Of a DNA stretch of 64,000 nucleotides, positions 18,343 through 29,580 are shown piece by piece. The DNA is from Xylanibacter rarus (GTDB taxonomy: Bacteria > Bacteroidota > Bacteroidia > Bacteroidales > Bacteroidaceae). The notes below the pieces were generated by a model, which did no database searches, was not told the DNA's origin, and was given only the letters and a program-made list of their open reading frames with translations. The position numbers and the translations under genes are program-made. Each line of letters opens with the position of its first letter. The first letter of the stretch is position 1. The DNA lies in NCBI RefSeq assembly GCF_001275135.1, contig NZ_LFQU01000001.1, positions 372,001 to 436,000 on the forward strand, written 5' to 3'.

Positions 18343-21300
18343 ATGATAAAGATGCGGACTTTATTCAGATTTTATATGTTGCTTTTATTCCTGGGTTCTT
18401 ATTTAGGAATTATGGCACAAACAAAGATTTATTACGTCAGCCCGACAGGTGTTGGCGACGGCACGTCGTGGGAAACTACTACGACATTGCAAACAGCATT
18501 GCAGAATGCCGTTGCCGGCGACCAGATATGGGTGCAGGGCTTTGAACAGATAACGAGCGCCGACCAGCTGTATGTAGCTCCTGCCGATGGGTTCAGCTTG
18601 AAGTCAGGCGTTCAGCTTTACGGCGGTTTTAAGGGCGATGAAACTAACGTCAACAGCCGTGAGACGCTCGGAAAGCCATATCAGATGAAATATCGTTCCG
18701 TGCTTTCGGGTGATATCAAGAGAGATGATGTTGTTGACAATACAAACTTGATATTCCCTGCCAATACAACACGTTCAGACAATGCCACACATGTGCTGAA
18801 TGTTAATATGGCACCTGCCTCAGGAAACAATAAAAATACTTCGCCCACTATAATAAATGGATTCTCAATAGGCAACGGCCATGCTGACGGCTCTGGTGAG
18901 AAGGGCGGCGGTATATATATACATGGCGATAATACGGGTGGCGGCATCTTCCGCATAGAACGCTGCTTCCTGTTGAACAACTATGCCACACAAGGTGGTG
19001 CCATATACGTTGATGCTGAAGTAAAGAATGTCAACAACAGCACATCACTTGTAAATCAGTGTGTTGTTTATAACAATGCAGCCGGAGAGCGTGCTGCAGT
19101 AGAGAACGCCGGTGGCGGTCTGTATCTGGCAGGCGAGGCCACCGTGGTTAACTCATCAATATTCAATAATGAGAATGGAGGACTGCGCCTTGCTGACGGT
19201 GCGAAAGTTGTGAACAGTACTGTGTCGAGAAATTCAAGTGGCGGCATCGATATGATAAACGATAAGGCCGAAGGATATAATGTTGCAAATACTATTATTT
19301 GGGGAAATTCAACTCTTTCGACGCAATACAGACCGGAATTCAAAAATTCCGCATTCCATGAAGTTGAGACCGGTGACTCAGACGGAAACATATATGTTAC
19401 TGCAGAAAACCGCGGTGACACTAATGCTCCTATGTTTGACGCACCGTCGCTGAAGACAAGTTATGACCGTGATTTCAACTGGCGTCAGACAGCTTATCCG
19501 CTTTGGTCGTGGAATGTGCTTGAAGGGTCGGTAATGTTAAGTAAAGGTGATCAGCAGTCTTACGACCAGTCTGCATACGGCAGTGAGGATATGGCCGGCA
19601 ATCCGCGTTTTAACGGCTCTACGATAGATATCGGAGCATATGAGTTTCAGCAGATGTTGTCGACACGTATACGTTACGTCAAACCTGTTGCAACCGGGAC
19701 AGGCGATGGCTCTTCTTGGGAAAATGCTTCAGGTAACTTGCAGAACATGATAGACGAACTGGCCAAGAACAATCCGCAGAATCTTCCTGGAGAAGTTTGG
19801 GTGGCTGCCGGAACTTATGTACCACAGGTACAGGTTATCAGTGGAACAACTTATTCTGCATCGTTCCTTATGCGTGACGGAATTAGTGTTTATGGAGGCT
19901 TTGCTGGCGATGAAAGCAGTAAGCAGGAACGTGAAGTGGGCAAAATGCCGTGGAATTTTGTTAATAAGACCATTCTCGAAGGTTCTTATTATGAACACAG
20001 CAAGACATCTTGGAATGAGTCAAATCATAAATGGACTTTGACGAGCGACTCACGTCATGTTGTTTTCTTTTCACCCCTACCTTCAGAAGGCAAAAGCGGT
20101 TTCGACAAATCAACCATACTTAATGGAGTAACCATACGTGGAGGTTATGCTCAGGGAGGTGAAGGCGTGGCAGACTTCATGACAGACCGTGGAGCCGGTG
20201 TTTACATGGGTATTAATGCAACATTGGAGAAGTGTATTGTTACAGAAAACTCGTCTACGGGCAATGGCGGTGCTGTCTATATGTACGGCGGACGTGTTAT
20301 GAATTCGCTGATATATAATAACAATGCCGACGGTGACGGTGGAGCTGTATATGTTGACAATGCCGGTATAGTGTTGGCCTCTATGCTTACTAACAATTCT
20401 GCCAACAATGGCTCGGGCGCTTATCTTGCACACACCGGCAATTGGACAGACGGCAAGCCGCATCCTGAATATCTCATCCTTTCAACATCTGTTGTGTCAA
20501 ATAATACGAGTCGTCTTAATGGTGCTGTTTATTGTGCAAAAGGTGGAGTGTTGATGCAGAATACTATAACTAACAACGATTGCCCTACGGCAACAGACAA
20601 TACTTCTGCCAATGCATCACAGAGTGGTGGCTTGTATGTTGATTCATATGGACTTGTAATCAATTCTGTTTTGTGGAACAATACTATCCAGAAACGTAAT
20701 ATACCGATGTATGCAAAGAATCCAACACCGTCTAATGTACGTTTCTTGTATACAGCATTGTCTGGTATAAACAATGCTGTTTGGAATAATGTGCTTCAGC
20801 AGGAAGTAATTTCGTTGGCAGAGAGCAATAATATTGCTGAAGAAGGCGTGCTCAGTCCTGACTTTGTTGCCGAAGGCCTGCCTGAGTCTACAGGTGTAAC
20901 AGGTTTATTGGAAGATGTTAACTATTTCTGGCAACCTGTAACGGGAGCAAATCTGCGTGCTCGTGGTATGACGTTAGGTACATTCCCAGATGATGTGCTG
21001 GTTGCTCCTGAAATAGATATTGCCGGGACACGATTTGCTCAGAAACCGGCTGTGGGTGCTTATTCGGTTGAGGCTACCAATATTAATCCTGAAGATACAG
21101 GAGATGCCTTGAAAGTATATGTTGATGTTGAATGTGCTGTGGCTACTCATGACGGCAGTTCATGGGCAAATGGCTATCGCTCACTTAATGAGGCTATTGC
21201 CTATTTGTCAGGTCTAGATAAGGAAACGGTTGGAAACAAACGCCTTGAGGTGCATGTGATGGAGGGTGATATATGGCCGCGTTATGCTTTTACTAACCTT

Positions 21301-24300
21301 GATCCGCAAACTGCAACTATAGACATTCCTGCAGCAGCAAGTGGGGCAACTTTGTATATTTATGGAGGCTATCATAGATCAGACGACAAGATTTCGGTTG
21401 AACGTAATCCACTGACTTATCGTTCTGTTATAAACGGTAATCATGAAGGTAAGAATATTGAAGATGGATTGTATCATTGTATAACTGTTGCTAAAGGAGC
21501 TGCCGTTTGTCTTGACGGATTTCATATTATTAACGGTTACGCTGCAGGTGAGGCAAGCCGTCAATATGGCGCAGGTCTGCTTGTGCATGATGGAGCAAAT
21601 GTTACGGTGAACAACTGTATCTTCGAGAACAATACGGCTCAAGAGGGTTCGGCTATTGATGCACGTAATGCATCTTTGACGATGAATAACTGTGTCGTAA
21701 ATAACAATACGAATATAACTGAAACTGCAGCTGTGGTAAACGGTGATGGAGCAAATTTGAAAATTAACTTTGTTACTATAGTTAATAACAATGGCAAGGC
21801 TTATTCTGACAATGCTTCGTTGATTTCTTCATTCTCAACGGCAAACATATCGGCAAATACCCACACCATAGAAATTTCTACAGCTCAGTTCTCTAACCCG
21901 ACAAAGACATCTGGTGCTTCGTTGGGTTTTGACACATATTTAGGCGGCTACTCGTCGTTCCAGCCTACAAATCAGAACCCGATAGTTAATGTTGGAAAAG
22001 CTATTGGTGGAATAACAACGGACATTACGTTGTCAGCCCGTAGTCGTGGAGGTGCACCTGATTTAGGTGCCTATGAGGCACAGCTCCCTGTTGACGGAAC
22101 TGTAATTTATGTACGTAGTGAAAATGGTGATGATAATAATGATGGCTTGTCTTGGAGTAGTGCAAAGAAAACAATTACTGCGGCACTGAATACGGCTTCA
22201 ACTGCCACTGAAGCTATATGGGTAGCTGCAGGAACATACAATGAGCGTGTAACAATGAAGGATGGTGTCAATGTGCTTGGTGGTTTTGCCAAGACAGGCA
22301 ATCCTGACAATAAGCTAGATGGTGTAAACCGCGACATATCTAATGCCAACAGCAACTTTATGACTGTTATAGATGGACAGGGTGGTGGACGAGTCTTGAC
22401 ACAGCCGGCAAACTTTAATAAACTTACTACTTGGGAAGGTTTTGTTATTCAGAATGGAGCTACAAAAGGAGACAATGCTGACAGTAATGGAGCAGGTGTT
22501 AAGTTGATGAGCAACGGTGAGTTAAAAAATAGTCTTGTTCAAAATAATACGCATACAAATACATATAGTTCATGGGGAAGTGATACAAAATCTATAGGTG
22601 GCGGTGGTATTAGTATGTCATCTGGTTCTATTGTTGATGGCTGTATCATAAAAGCGAATAAAACGAATAAAGAAAATAATGACAGATATACCTGTGGTGC
22701 GGGTATTCACATGAATGGAGGCACGCTCATTAATTCTATTGTTGTGGATAATGTTGCGACAAGCGTAGGGTCTGGATGGTTGGCATGGGGCTCAAATATA
22801 CTTGGAGCTGCCGTATTTATAAATAGTGCTGGAACTTTTTATAATTGCACATTCGCATATAATTATGGTAATACAAATGGTAAATCCGCTGTTGTTGGTG
22901 GCGTTTGGGATGATTCGAAGAATTCAAAGTTTTATAATTGTATATTTTGGGGAAATGCAGGCAATGGAACCGGTGGTGAGAATACTATTCAGGTGGGAGG
23001 ACCTGGATATTCTGATGGTGGAACAGAGGCTGCAGCAAACAAAAATTTGATCAACTGTTATGCTTCTATTGCCGAAAGCTCTCAAACTACATCTGAATTA
23101 TGGAACAATCCTGATGCTACATTCCAAATGAATATCGGTAGCAATGATTATAATCAGATGATTTCAAAGGCAAAGGCTAATCAGCCATTTGATGATAATT
23201 ATAAACTATTGAATAATACGACCGGTTTACATTGTATTAATAAAGGAAACAATATTTATGTTGAAGATAACGACATTTATGTCGATGCAGCCGGTGCCAC
23301 ACGTATTCAGTATTGTACTGTTGACAAAGGTGCTTATGAAAGTGCAGATGCCATACAGATTAAGCCGGATGAAAATGGAGTTTATTATGTTACGCAGAAT
23401 GGAGCCGGAACATCAGATGGATCTTCTTTAGAAAATGCGTCTTGTGCAATGGAACTGCAGCGTGTGCTTAATGCTGCAGGTGAGCGTGCAAAGACAGGAA
23501 TGGATGCAATTGTGAAAATTGCCGGTTATGAAAGCGCTTCTTTTGTTTATAACGCAAATACACTAAGTAATCAGGATGATCCGCAGAGCTATACTTACGT
23601 AATTCCTTATGGCGTTACTGTGATGGGCGGGTTCAGCGATAAGGATGGCAACTGGGATGATGACAACGACGGATATAAGCGCGAACCGATTACATATAAA
23701 ACTGTTTTGTCGGCTATAAATAATAGTAGCTCGTTGGAACAGAAGGTGAACGGATATCATACCGTTACGTTCGGCGAGAAGCCTTCTGACTGGAACGGCA
23801 ACGATAAGAAGAGTATCATAGACGGTATCTATCTTATTGACGGCAAGGCAACATCTATGTCCGGTAACGGCAATCCTAATACGCGTGGAGGCGGTGCTGT
23901 AGTACCATCTTGGGCACATGTGCGCAACTGTGTTGTGGCCCGTTGCGAGGCTATTGAAGGAGGTGGACTTTATGTCTTGCCCGGAGGCGTTGTATCTGGT
24001 TCGCTTATTATGGATAATACGGCAGAAAATGGAGCAGGGGTATATGCAGATAATACAAATGCCGGTAAAGACAGCAGAGCTCACATGGTGTCATGTACAG
24101 TGACTGACAATACTGCTTCATCTATAGGTGGAGGCTTGTTCCTCGAGGATGGTGCTATGATGGTGACCAATTCAATATTGTGGGGTAATACGGCACCTTC
24201 TGACAAAAATATCAGTGGTGTCTTGACAGAAGCTTTAGAGGATGATGTGTGGTCTTCTGTTGAGCATGGCATTTCCGCATTTTATCCTGTCAACCATTCT

Positions 24301-27300
24301 TTTGTTGAGACATATGAGATGCCTTCTAATTTTGAAAATACGACAATGGAACGCAATGAAGATCTTTACTTTGCATCGTCTTCTCGATTGTTGAAGGCCT
24401 ATTCGCCACTGATAAAGCATGGCATGGATACAGAATATCAGGACGCTATGGCCAGTCGGTTAGGTATCTCTTCTGTTGATATGCAGGGCATACCCCGTAT
24501 TCAGGCTGATATGCCTCGTATTGATGCCGGAGCGTTCGCGTTTGAAGGCGGAACCATACCTACAGACGTCCTGCTTACCCGCATCTTCGTGTCACAAGGT
24601 GCAAATGTGCAGTTGCCCGAAGGTGAGGATATGGACAAATATATAGGGCGTTCTTTCTATACATCGCTGACATGGCTTGATGATGCGTTGGAGTATATCA
24701 AGGCTGTGCGTGAAAATGGTGTTGCTAAAGAAACAGACAGGTTTGAAATCCTTTTGGCCGGCGGCACATATAAACCAAGTTACCGTCGTATGGATGCAAG
24801 CACTGAGACTGTAGACCAGCGACAGAACTCTTATGTTATTCCGCAAGGTGTGAGCATCTATGGAGGATTTAACGGAACAGAACAAATTACCTCTAAGTCA
24901 GCCGATGGTCAGGATATTGTATCTATTCCGGGGGTAACTGGCAGCTTTACTTGCATGGGAGACATCAGTGAAATTTTATCTAACCGTGCTTATTCTGACT
25001 TTAATCAGAATGGCATCAACGAGCCGTGGGAACTTGCCAGTCAGGTAATTCTCTCAGGCAATGTCAACGTGTCAGAGCTGGTTAAGAATGTTTATCATGT
25101 AGTTTATTCTGATGCAAAAGAAAATCAGGAACCGCTTAATCCTGTTATATTAGACGGCTTGACCATTATGGACGGTGAAACTTCAAACATATTAAGTAAT
25201 GCGGCTGATACTGACGAAATCGGTCGAGGTGGAGGCATCTATTCTAACGGAGTGTCTTATCTGCTTAACCGCTGCCGTCTCATCAATAATTTTGCAGTTC
25301 GCGGCGGAGCTGTCTATATGCGTGACGCCAAGTTGACCATTGTAAATTCCATTCTGGCCGGTAACGGCACGGTGGATAATGCCCAGCCTGTAGTGCCTAC
25401 TCAGCTGCCAAGAGGTGGAGCTGTATATGTAGCGGGCGTTTCTGATGCTCCTAAGGTCTATGCAGGGTTATATGCTGTAAATACGCTTTGGGTTAATAAT
25501 GAGACGGTAGGCCAGGGCGGAGCCATCGGAACAAATTATGCAGATGGAATAATTGGACCGAATTATGTTCCTGAAGTTTCATTAATGAATAATACTTTTG
25601 TCAGAAATAAGGCTCAAAGCAATGCGGTGATTTACCACCACAATGGCAAAAATACTATTACAAATACGTTAATGTGGGGTAATGAAATTACAGGTGAGAA
25701 TATTCCGCAGACAGACGAAACAAACACGTCGATCACTCACAGTGCGAGCGATGCTGTTGATTTGTCAAAATACAGCGATACCAATATTCTTCTTTCTACA
25801 GACAATACTTCTGTAACCGGACCTCGCTTTACCAAGCCTTCATCAACAGCAGGTGTAGCCGGCAATGATGCCAACAATCAATGGAATCCTGCTGCAATAT
25901 CTGTATTGACTGATGCCGGAGACGGAACTCATAAGGTGGAAACCGGAAGCGGAACTATTGACGGTGCATACGCAGACTGGATGCGGAGCAATGCCGGCGA
26001 ATATGCCACACAATACATGGGATATAAAGACTATATGGACACATATCTCCGTTATGCTGGTCCTTTGAAAGAAGACGGAACTTCTGCCGATAAGCCTATA
26101 GACATAGGCTTATATGAATATCAGTATGAAATAACGTTCCCGCAGATGGATGCTATATATGTGGCAACGGTAGAGAGCGGAAAGGCAGATGGATCAAACT
26201 GGGCAAATGCAACTTCTGACTTGCGCGGAGCTCTGACGGCTATGGCCAATCCTACAGGAGGTACAGTTAAGGATAAGGCTGTTTATATTAAAGCCGGTGA
26301 GTATTCATTGCCAAGAATGTCAACAGGTACGGCTTTTACAGTGTCTATGGGTGATACTCAGTATGGCGAGTCGCTGAATGTGAAAGGCTCATATAATGAG
26401 TCGGGTGTTCAGGATTTCAGCAAGCCTACAGTAATTACAACTCAGGAGAGCAATTCCGACGTAACGAGCCTGCTGATGGACGTTGCGGCCAACAACAAGC
26501 CTGTAACGATAGAAGGACTTACCTTTATAAACAAAAATTCAAACGGCGGAACAGGAATGCAAGCAAGTACGGGCGGAGGCAAGGTTACGCTTAAAAATGC
26601 AGGCTTCCGTGGCAATAAGGTAAATGGATTGAATATAGTTTCTGGTTCGTCGGGCAAAATTTTGCTCGTCAATACGCTGTTTGCCGACGGAGGTACAGGA
26701 CTTAATGGAGCCGACAGCCGGACCACGGTGGTGAATGCAACGTTTGCCAATAACAAGGCAGATCTTACCACCTCTGCATCAGTGCCGTCTGTTTATAACT
26801 CTGTTTCATGGAATAACGATACACAGAATTTGACAACAGACGATTACAACAAGAATGTGGCAATAACCCGTGGTGTGGCAAACGATAATGTCAATGAAGG
26901 TCCTAACTTCCGCGATCCGGATAATGCAGATGTCTATAATCGCGATTATCGTATACGCCCAAGTGTGAAGTTGCTCAATAAGGGCAGCAATGCCAATTAT
27001 GCAGAGCAGGCTCTGGCAGCGGAGACAATTCCGGCTGAAGAGAAGGATCTTGGCAATAACCAGCGAGTTGTTGACGGGTCGGTAGATGTTGGTGCATACG
27101 AGTATGAAGCACCGCTGCAGCCTATTGTCTATGTTAAGGCTGACCTTACGGCAACTGCTGACGGAAAGAGCTGGGAGACGGCTCTTGGCGACTTGCAGGG
27201 TGCTGTTGATTTGGCCGGCTTGTATGCTTTGGGACATTCAGGACAGAATGGTTACGTTTTTGTTCACGGCAATTATCATGATACGGGCTTGCTGAATATG

Positions 27301-29343
27301 TCTCTTGGAAATACCAAGGTGTATGGAAGCATGAATGATGAGCGGAGTGCAGAAACAGAAACAGACCGCATTGTTTCTGACTTGTTGGGTAAGCGTAAAG
27401 GCATGTTGGTTGCCGCAAGCCGCTCTTCATTGGAGAACGTTGCCATAGGTGCTGACGGCGTGATAGATGGATTTGAGATTACTGGCAAGCCGGTGGTTAA
27501 TGCCGGTGTACTTTCCACTTCGATTGTTAATAATGGTGTTGAGGGTGCCGCAGGCGGTTTGTTGTATAATTCGTTGGTGTTGGGCTCAGTCAATGCTGTT
27601 AAGGCGGTTAATGTGACGTCGGCGGAAGCCATAAACGGTGCAGCCGGCAGTGGTAACAACCGGGCTTCTGTTGCAGAAACGAACAGTTATGTTACGGACG
27701 ATTACTGGGAATATCAGTTGATGGAGACCTCGCAGGATATTGATCCGACAGGTAACCGGACGGATATAAACGAGTATATAATGAAAGTAGGCCATGAGCG
27801 CGACCTTATAGGCAACAGGCGAATCCGCAACGCAGTTGATAACGGCTGCTTTGAGACATGGAATATAAGCAGCGATTACGCTATTACGGCAGATGACTAT
27901 CCCGTTGGCAGGTCAGTGGTGTATGTACGCAAGGGACAGGAACTTTCGGTCAAAGCAGGAGTTTATCCTAATGGCAACGCCTTCAACCCCGGATACCTGC
28001 TTCTGGAACATCAGGCAGGTTTGCGCGGCAACGGCAATTACATCTCGCTGACAAACTTTGCTGTTGAACGCGATGTAACAGTAAATGGCAACGACCTGGC
28101 CGTAATGCCGTTTGAAGTTAAGCGTATGAGTCCTTTAAGCGGTTATAACTTGAAGCGCTACAGTGGACAGATGCGTGCTGCTTACAGCTATCAGTATGAC
28201 GGATCTGACGGAAAAGCATGGACAGACGGCGGCTTTGCGCAAATAGGAACAACAGAGGGCTTCCTCATTGAAAACACCTCAAACGATAATCTTACGGTGC
28301 GTTTCAGTGGAAAACAGTATAGTGAGGGTGGAGCAGACAAGAGCGTCGTGCTTTATAAATGGAACTATAATGAACCATGGTACTCAAGTTCGTCAGCTGG
28401 CAATAAGTTCACACATAAGGAGAACATGAGCTGGAACCTCTTCGGTTCGCCTTATCTCTGCGCAATGAATTATGGCGACATGGAATATGGCCGCGTTATA
28501 TATGGATACACAGAGGGTGCATATAAGACGATAAACACTGCCGGCGAAACTGCCGGAGGCTATATTCCTGCCGGTGATGCAGTTTTCACACAGACTGCAA
28601 CCTTGAAGGATGCAGAGATAGTCGGCATCAAGACCTCTGAGCAGAAAGACGGCGTGCCTTATGCCGCGGCTGCAAATCTTACGGTAGGCCTGAGTCAGGC
28701 CGGAGCAACGCGTGCTGCCGGGGCAGACAAGACCGACGTGCTGCAGCTTAACGCTGTGCCTGAAAATGAGGCACGCAACTATTTCGACATCGCCTCTGAT
28801 GGCGTCAAGTGGATGGCTGCCGACAGCGTAGCGCAGCTTTACGCTGCACGCTCGGGCGCACGCTATTCGCTGTTGTCAGCTGTCAGCCAGGGCGGTGAGG
28901 TGGCTGTTGGCGTTACGTTGCCCGAACCAGGCATGTACACGTTCTATATACCTGAAACCTGTGATGCCGGCAGCTATGAAAGTGTAGTGCTTAAAGATGC
29001 CAAGACTGGCAAACAGACCAATCTGCTTGATGGCGGCTATGACTTCACCTCTGTTGAAGGCGGCGACATATCGGGACGCTTCACTATAAGCTTTAACCGT
29101 ATGCTCGATGACGATAAGAATGCGGACATACGCGCATGGTCGCCATTGCGTGACAGGGTTAGCGTTAGCGGTGTTGAGGCAGGCGACCGCATAGCCGTTT
29201 ATTCTGCTGACGGTGTCCAGGCTGCTTCATGCGTGGCATCATCTTCTGTTGAGAACATTCAGGCGTCCGTGTCGGGTGTTGCGGTTGTTGAGATAACGCG
29301 AGATGGCAGGACGATAGCCGTTAGAAAGGTGAAGATGAAGTGA
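18343..29343 (+). CDS. Giant eight-module beta-helix surface protein, candidate fimbrial tip adhesin
   Basis: A 3,666-residue exported protein with a signal peptide ending IMAQ at about residue 26. It contains eight tandem modules, each opening with a YV..(G)DG.SW motif (near residues 30, 444, 924, 1257, 1679, 2078, 2604 and 2927) and closing with a GAYE-like motif (near 433, 905, 1243, 1664, 2064, 2590, 2917 and 3170). Inside each module are turns such as GGAVY, NN.A and NCIF typical of right-handed parallel beta-helices. A distinct C-terminal region (about 3180-3666) ends in a beta-sandwich-like tail, IAVYSADGVQAASC to AVRKVKMK, that resembles a type IX secretion sorting domain. It closes the fimbrial locus, 113 bp after the minor subunit. 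Tip-adhesin function is inferred from position and size. Confidence 0.8.
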   Translation: MIKMRTLFRFYMLLLFLGSYLGIMAQTKIYYVSPTGVGDGTSWETTTTLQTALQNAVAGDQIWVQGFEQITSADQLYVAPADGFSLKSGVQLYGGFKGDETNVNSRETLGKPYQMKYRSVLSGDIKRDDVVDNTNLIFPANTTRSDNATHVLNVNMAPASGNNKNTSPTIINGFSIGNGHADGSGEKGGGIYIHGDNTGGGIFRIERCFLLNNYATQGGAIYVDAEVKNVNNSTSLVNQCVVYNNAAGERAAVENAGGGLYLAGEATVVNSSIFNNENGGLRLADGAKVVNSTVSRNSSGGIDMINDKAEGYNVANTIIWGNSTLSTQYRPEFKNSAFHEVETGDSDGNIYVTAENRGDTNAPMFDAPSLKTSYDRDFNWRQTAYPLWSWNVLEGSVMLSKGDQQSYDQSAYGSEDMAGNPRFNGSTIDIGAYEFQQMLSTRIRYVKPVATGTGDGSSWENASGNLQNMIDELAKNNPQNLPGEVWVAAGTYVPQVQVISGTTYSASFLMRDGISVYGGFAGDESSKQEREVGKMPWNFVNKTILEGSYYEHSKTSWNESNHKWTLTSDSRHVVFFSPLPSEGKSGFDKSTILNGVTIRGGYAQGGEGVADFMTDRGAGVYMGINATLEKCIVTENSSTGNGGAVYMYGGRVMNSLIYNNNADGDGGAVYVDNAGIVLASMLTNNSANNGSGAYLAHTGNWTDGKPHPEYLILSTSVVSNNTSRLNGAVYCAKGGVLMQNTITNNDCPTATDNTSANASQSGGLYVDSYGLVINSVLWNNTIQKRNIPMYAKNPTPSNVRFLYTALSGINNAVWNNVLQQEVISLAESNNIAEEGVLSPDFVAEGLPESTGVTGLLEDVNYFWQPVTGANLRARGMTLGTFPDDVLVAPEIDIAGTRFAQKPAVGAYSVEATNINPEDTGDALKVYVDVECAVATHDGSSWANGYRSLNEAIAYLSGLDKETVGNKRLEVHVMEGDIWPRYAFTNLDPQTATIDIPAAASGATLYIYGGYHRSDDKISVERNPLTYRSVINGNHEGKNIEDGLYHCITVAKGAAVCLDGFHIINGYAAGEASRQYGAGLLVHDGANVTVNNCIFENNTAQEGSAIDARNASLTMNNCVVNNNTNITETAAVVNGDGANLKINFVTIVNNNGKAYSDNASLISSFSTANISANTHTIEISTAQFSNPTKTSGASLGFDTYLGGYSSFQPTNQNPIVNVGKAIGGITTDITLSARSRGGAPDLGAYEAQLPVDGTVIYVRSENGDDNNDGLSWSSAKKTITAALNTASTATEAIWVAAGTYNERVTMKDGVNVLGGFAKTGNPDNKLDGVNRDISNANSNFMTVIDGQGGGRVLTQPANFNKLTTWEGFVIQNGATKGDNADSNGAGVKLMSNGELKNSLVQNNTHTNTYSSWGSDTKSIGGGGISMSSGSIVDGCIIKANKTNKENNDRYTCGAGIHMNGGTLINSIVVDNVATSVGSGWLAWGSNILGAAVFINSAGTFYNCTFAYNYGNTNGKSAVVGGVWDDSKNSKFYNCIFWGNAGNGTGGENTIQVGGPGYSDGGTEAAANKNLINCYASIAESSQTTSELWNNPDATFQMNIGSNDYNQMISKAKANQPFDDNYKLLNNTTGLHCINKGNNIYVEDNDIYVDAAGATRIQYCTVDKGAYESADAIQIKPDENGVYYVTQNGAGTSDGSSLENASCAMELQRVLNAAGERAKTGMDAIVKIAGYESASFVYNANTLSNQDDPQSYTYVIPYGVTVMGGFSDKDGNWDDDNDGYKREPITYKTVLSAINNSSSLEQKVNGYHTVTFGEKPSDWNGNDKKSIIDGIYLIDGKATSMSGNGNPNTRGGGAVVPSWAHVRNCVVARCEAIEGGGLYVLPGGVVSGSLIMDNTAENGAGVYADNTNAGKDSRAHMVSCTVTDNTASSIGGGLFLEDGAMMVTNSILWGNTAPSDKNISGVLTEALEDDVWSSVEHGISAFYPVNHSFVETYEMPSNFENTTMERNEDLYFASSSRLLKAYSPLIKHGMDTEYQDAMASRLGISSVDMQGIPRIQADMPRIDAGAFAFEGGTIPTDVLLTRIFVSQGANVQLPEGEDMDKYIGRSFYTSLTWLDDALEYIKAVRENGVAKETDRFEILLAGGTYKPSYRRMDASTETVDQRQNSYVIPQGVSIYGGFNGTEQITSKSADGQDIVSIPGVTGSFTCMGDISEILSNRAYSDFNQNGINEPWELASQVILSGNVNVSELVKNVYHVVYSDAKENQEPLNPVILDGLTIMDGETSNILSNAADTDEIGRGGGIYSNGVSYLLNRCRLINNFAVRGGAVYMRDAKLTIVNSILAGNGTVDNAQPVVPTQLPRGGAVYVAGVSDAPKVYAGLYAVNTLWVNNETVGQGGAIGTNYADGIIGPNYVPEVSLMNNTFVRNKAQSNAVIYHHNGKNTITNTLMWGNEITGENIPQTDETNTSITHSASDAVDLSKYSDTNILLSTDNTSVTGPRFTKPSSTAGVAGNDANNQWNPAAISVLTDAGDGTHKVETGSGTIDGAYADWMRSNAGEYATQYMGYKDYMDTYLRYAGPLKEDGTSADKPIDIGLYEYQYEITFPQMDAIYVATVESGKADGSNWANATSDLRGALTAMANPTGGTVKDKAVYIKAGEYSLPRMSTGTAFTVSMGDTQYGESLNVKGSYNESGVQDFSKPTVITTQESNSDVTSLLMDVAANNKPVTIEGLTFINKNSNGGTGMQASTGGGKVTLKNAGFRGNKVNGLNIVSGSSGKILLVNTLFADGGTGLNGADSRTTVVNATFANNKADLTTSASVPSVYNSVSWNNDTQNLTTDDYNKNVAITRGVANDNVNEGPNFRDPDNADVYNRDYRIRPSVKLLNKGSNANYAEQALAAETIPAEEKDLGNNQRVVDGSVDVGAYEYEAPLQPIVYVKADLTATADGKSWETALGDLQGAVDLAGLYALGHSGQNGYVFVHGNYHDTGLLNMSLGNTKVYGSMNDERSAETETDRIVSDLLGKRKGMLVAASRSSLENVAIGADGVIDGFEITGKPVVNAGVLSTSIVNNGVEGAAGGLLYNSLVLGSVNAVKAVNVTSAEAINGAAGSGNNRASVAETNSYVTDDYWEYQLMETSQDIDPTGNRTDINEYIMKVGHERDLIGNRRIRNAVDNGCFETWNISSDYAITADDYPVGRSVVYVRKGQELSVKAGVYPNGNAFNPGYLLLEHQAGLRGNGNYISLTNFAVERDVTVNGNDLAVMPFEVKRMSPLSGYNLKRYSGQMRAAYSYQYDGSDGKAWTDGGFAQIGTTEGFLIENTSNDNLTVRFSGKQYSEGGADKSVVLYKWNYNEPWYSSSSAGNKFTHKENMSWNLFGSPYLCAMNYGDMEYGRVIYGYTEGAYKTINTAGETAGGYIPAGDAVFTQTATLKDAEIVGIKTSEQKDGVPYAAAANLTVGLSQAGATRAAGADKTDVLQLNAVPENEARNYFDIASDGVKWMAADSVAQLYAARSGARYSLLSAVSQGGEVAVGVTLPEPGMYTFYIPETCDAGSYESVVLKDAKTGKQTNLLDGGYDFTSVEGGDISGRFTISFNRMLDDDKNADIRAWSPLRDRVSVSGVEAGDRIAVYSADGVQAASCVASSSVENIQASVSGVAVVEITRDGRTIAVRKVKMK

Positions 29344-29375
29344 GTGTAAAGTTTTTCTTTATATAGAATAAAATC

Positions 29376-29418
29376 AATGCCGTATGACTCAGTCCGAGTT
29401 CATGCGGCATTATTTTTT
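29376..29418 (+). terminator. Terminator of the fimbrial locus
   Basis: AATGCCG (29376-29382) pairs with CGGCATT (29405-29411), extended imperfectly by TATGA/TTCATG, and is followed by ATTTTTT. It lies 33 bp after the giant gene's stop. Confidence 0.75.
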
Positions 29419-29580
29419 GTAAAATCGGTTTTATCCCCAACCGGCGTTATTATTCAGGTTCTTATTGTCGTTTGTTTTTCTCCGGTCAGAGAGGCGAGAA
29501 CACAGACGGAATCAATATCTTTGTAGAATTATTATATATATGTGTGGTGAATGATTTTGGCTTATTGAAGTTATGCTGCC

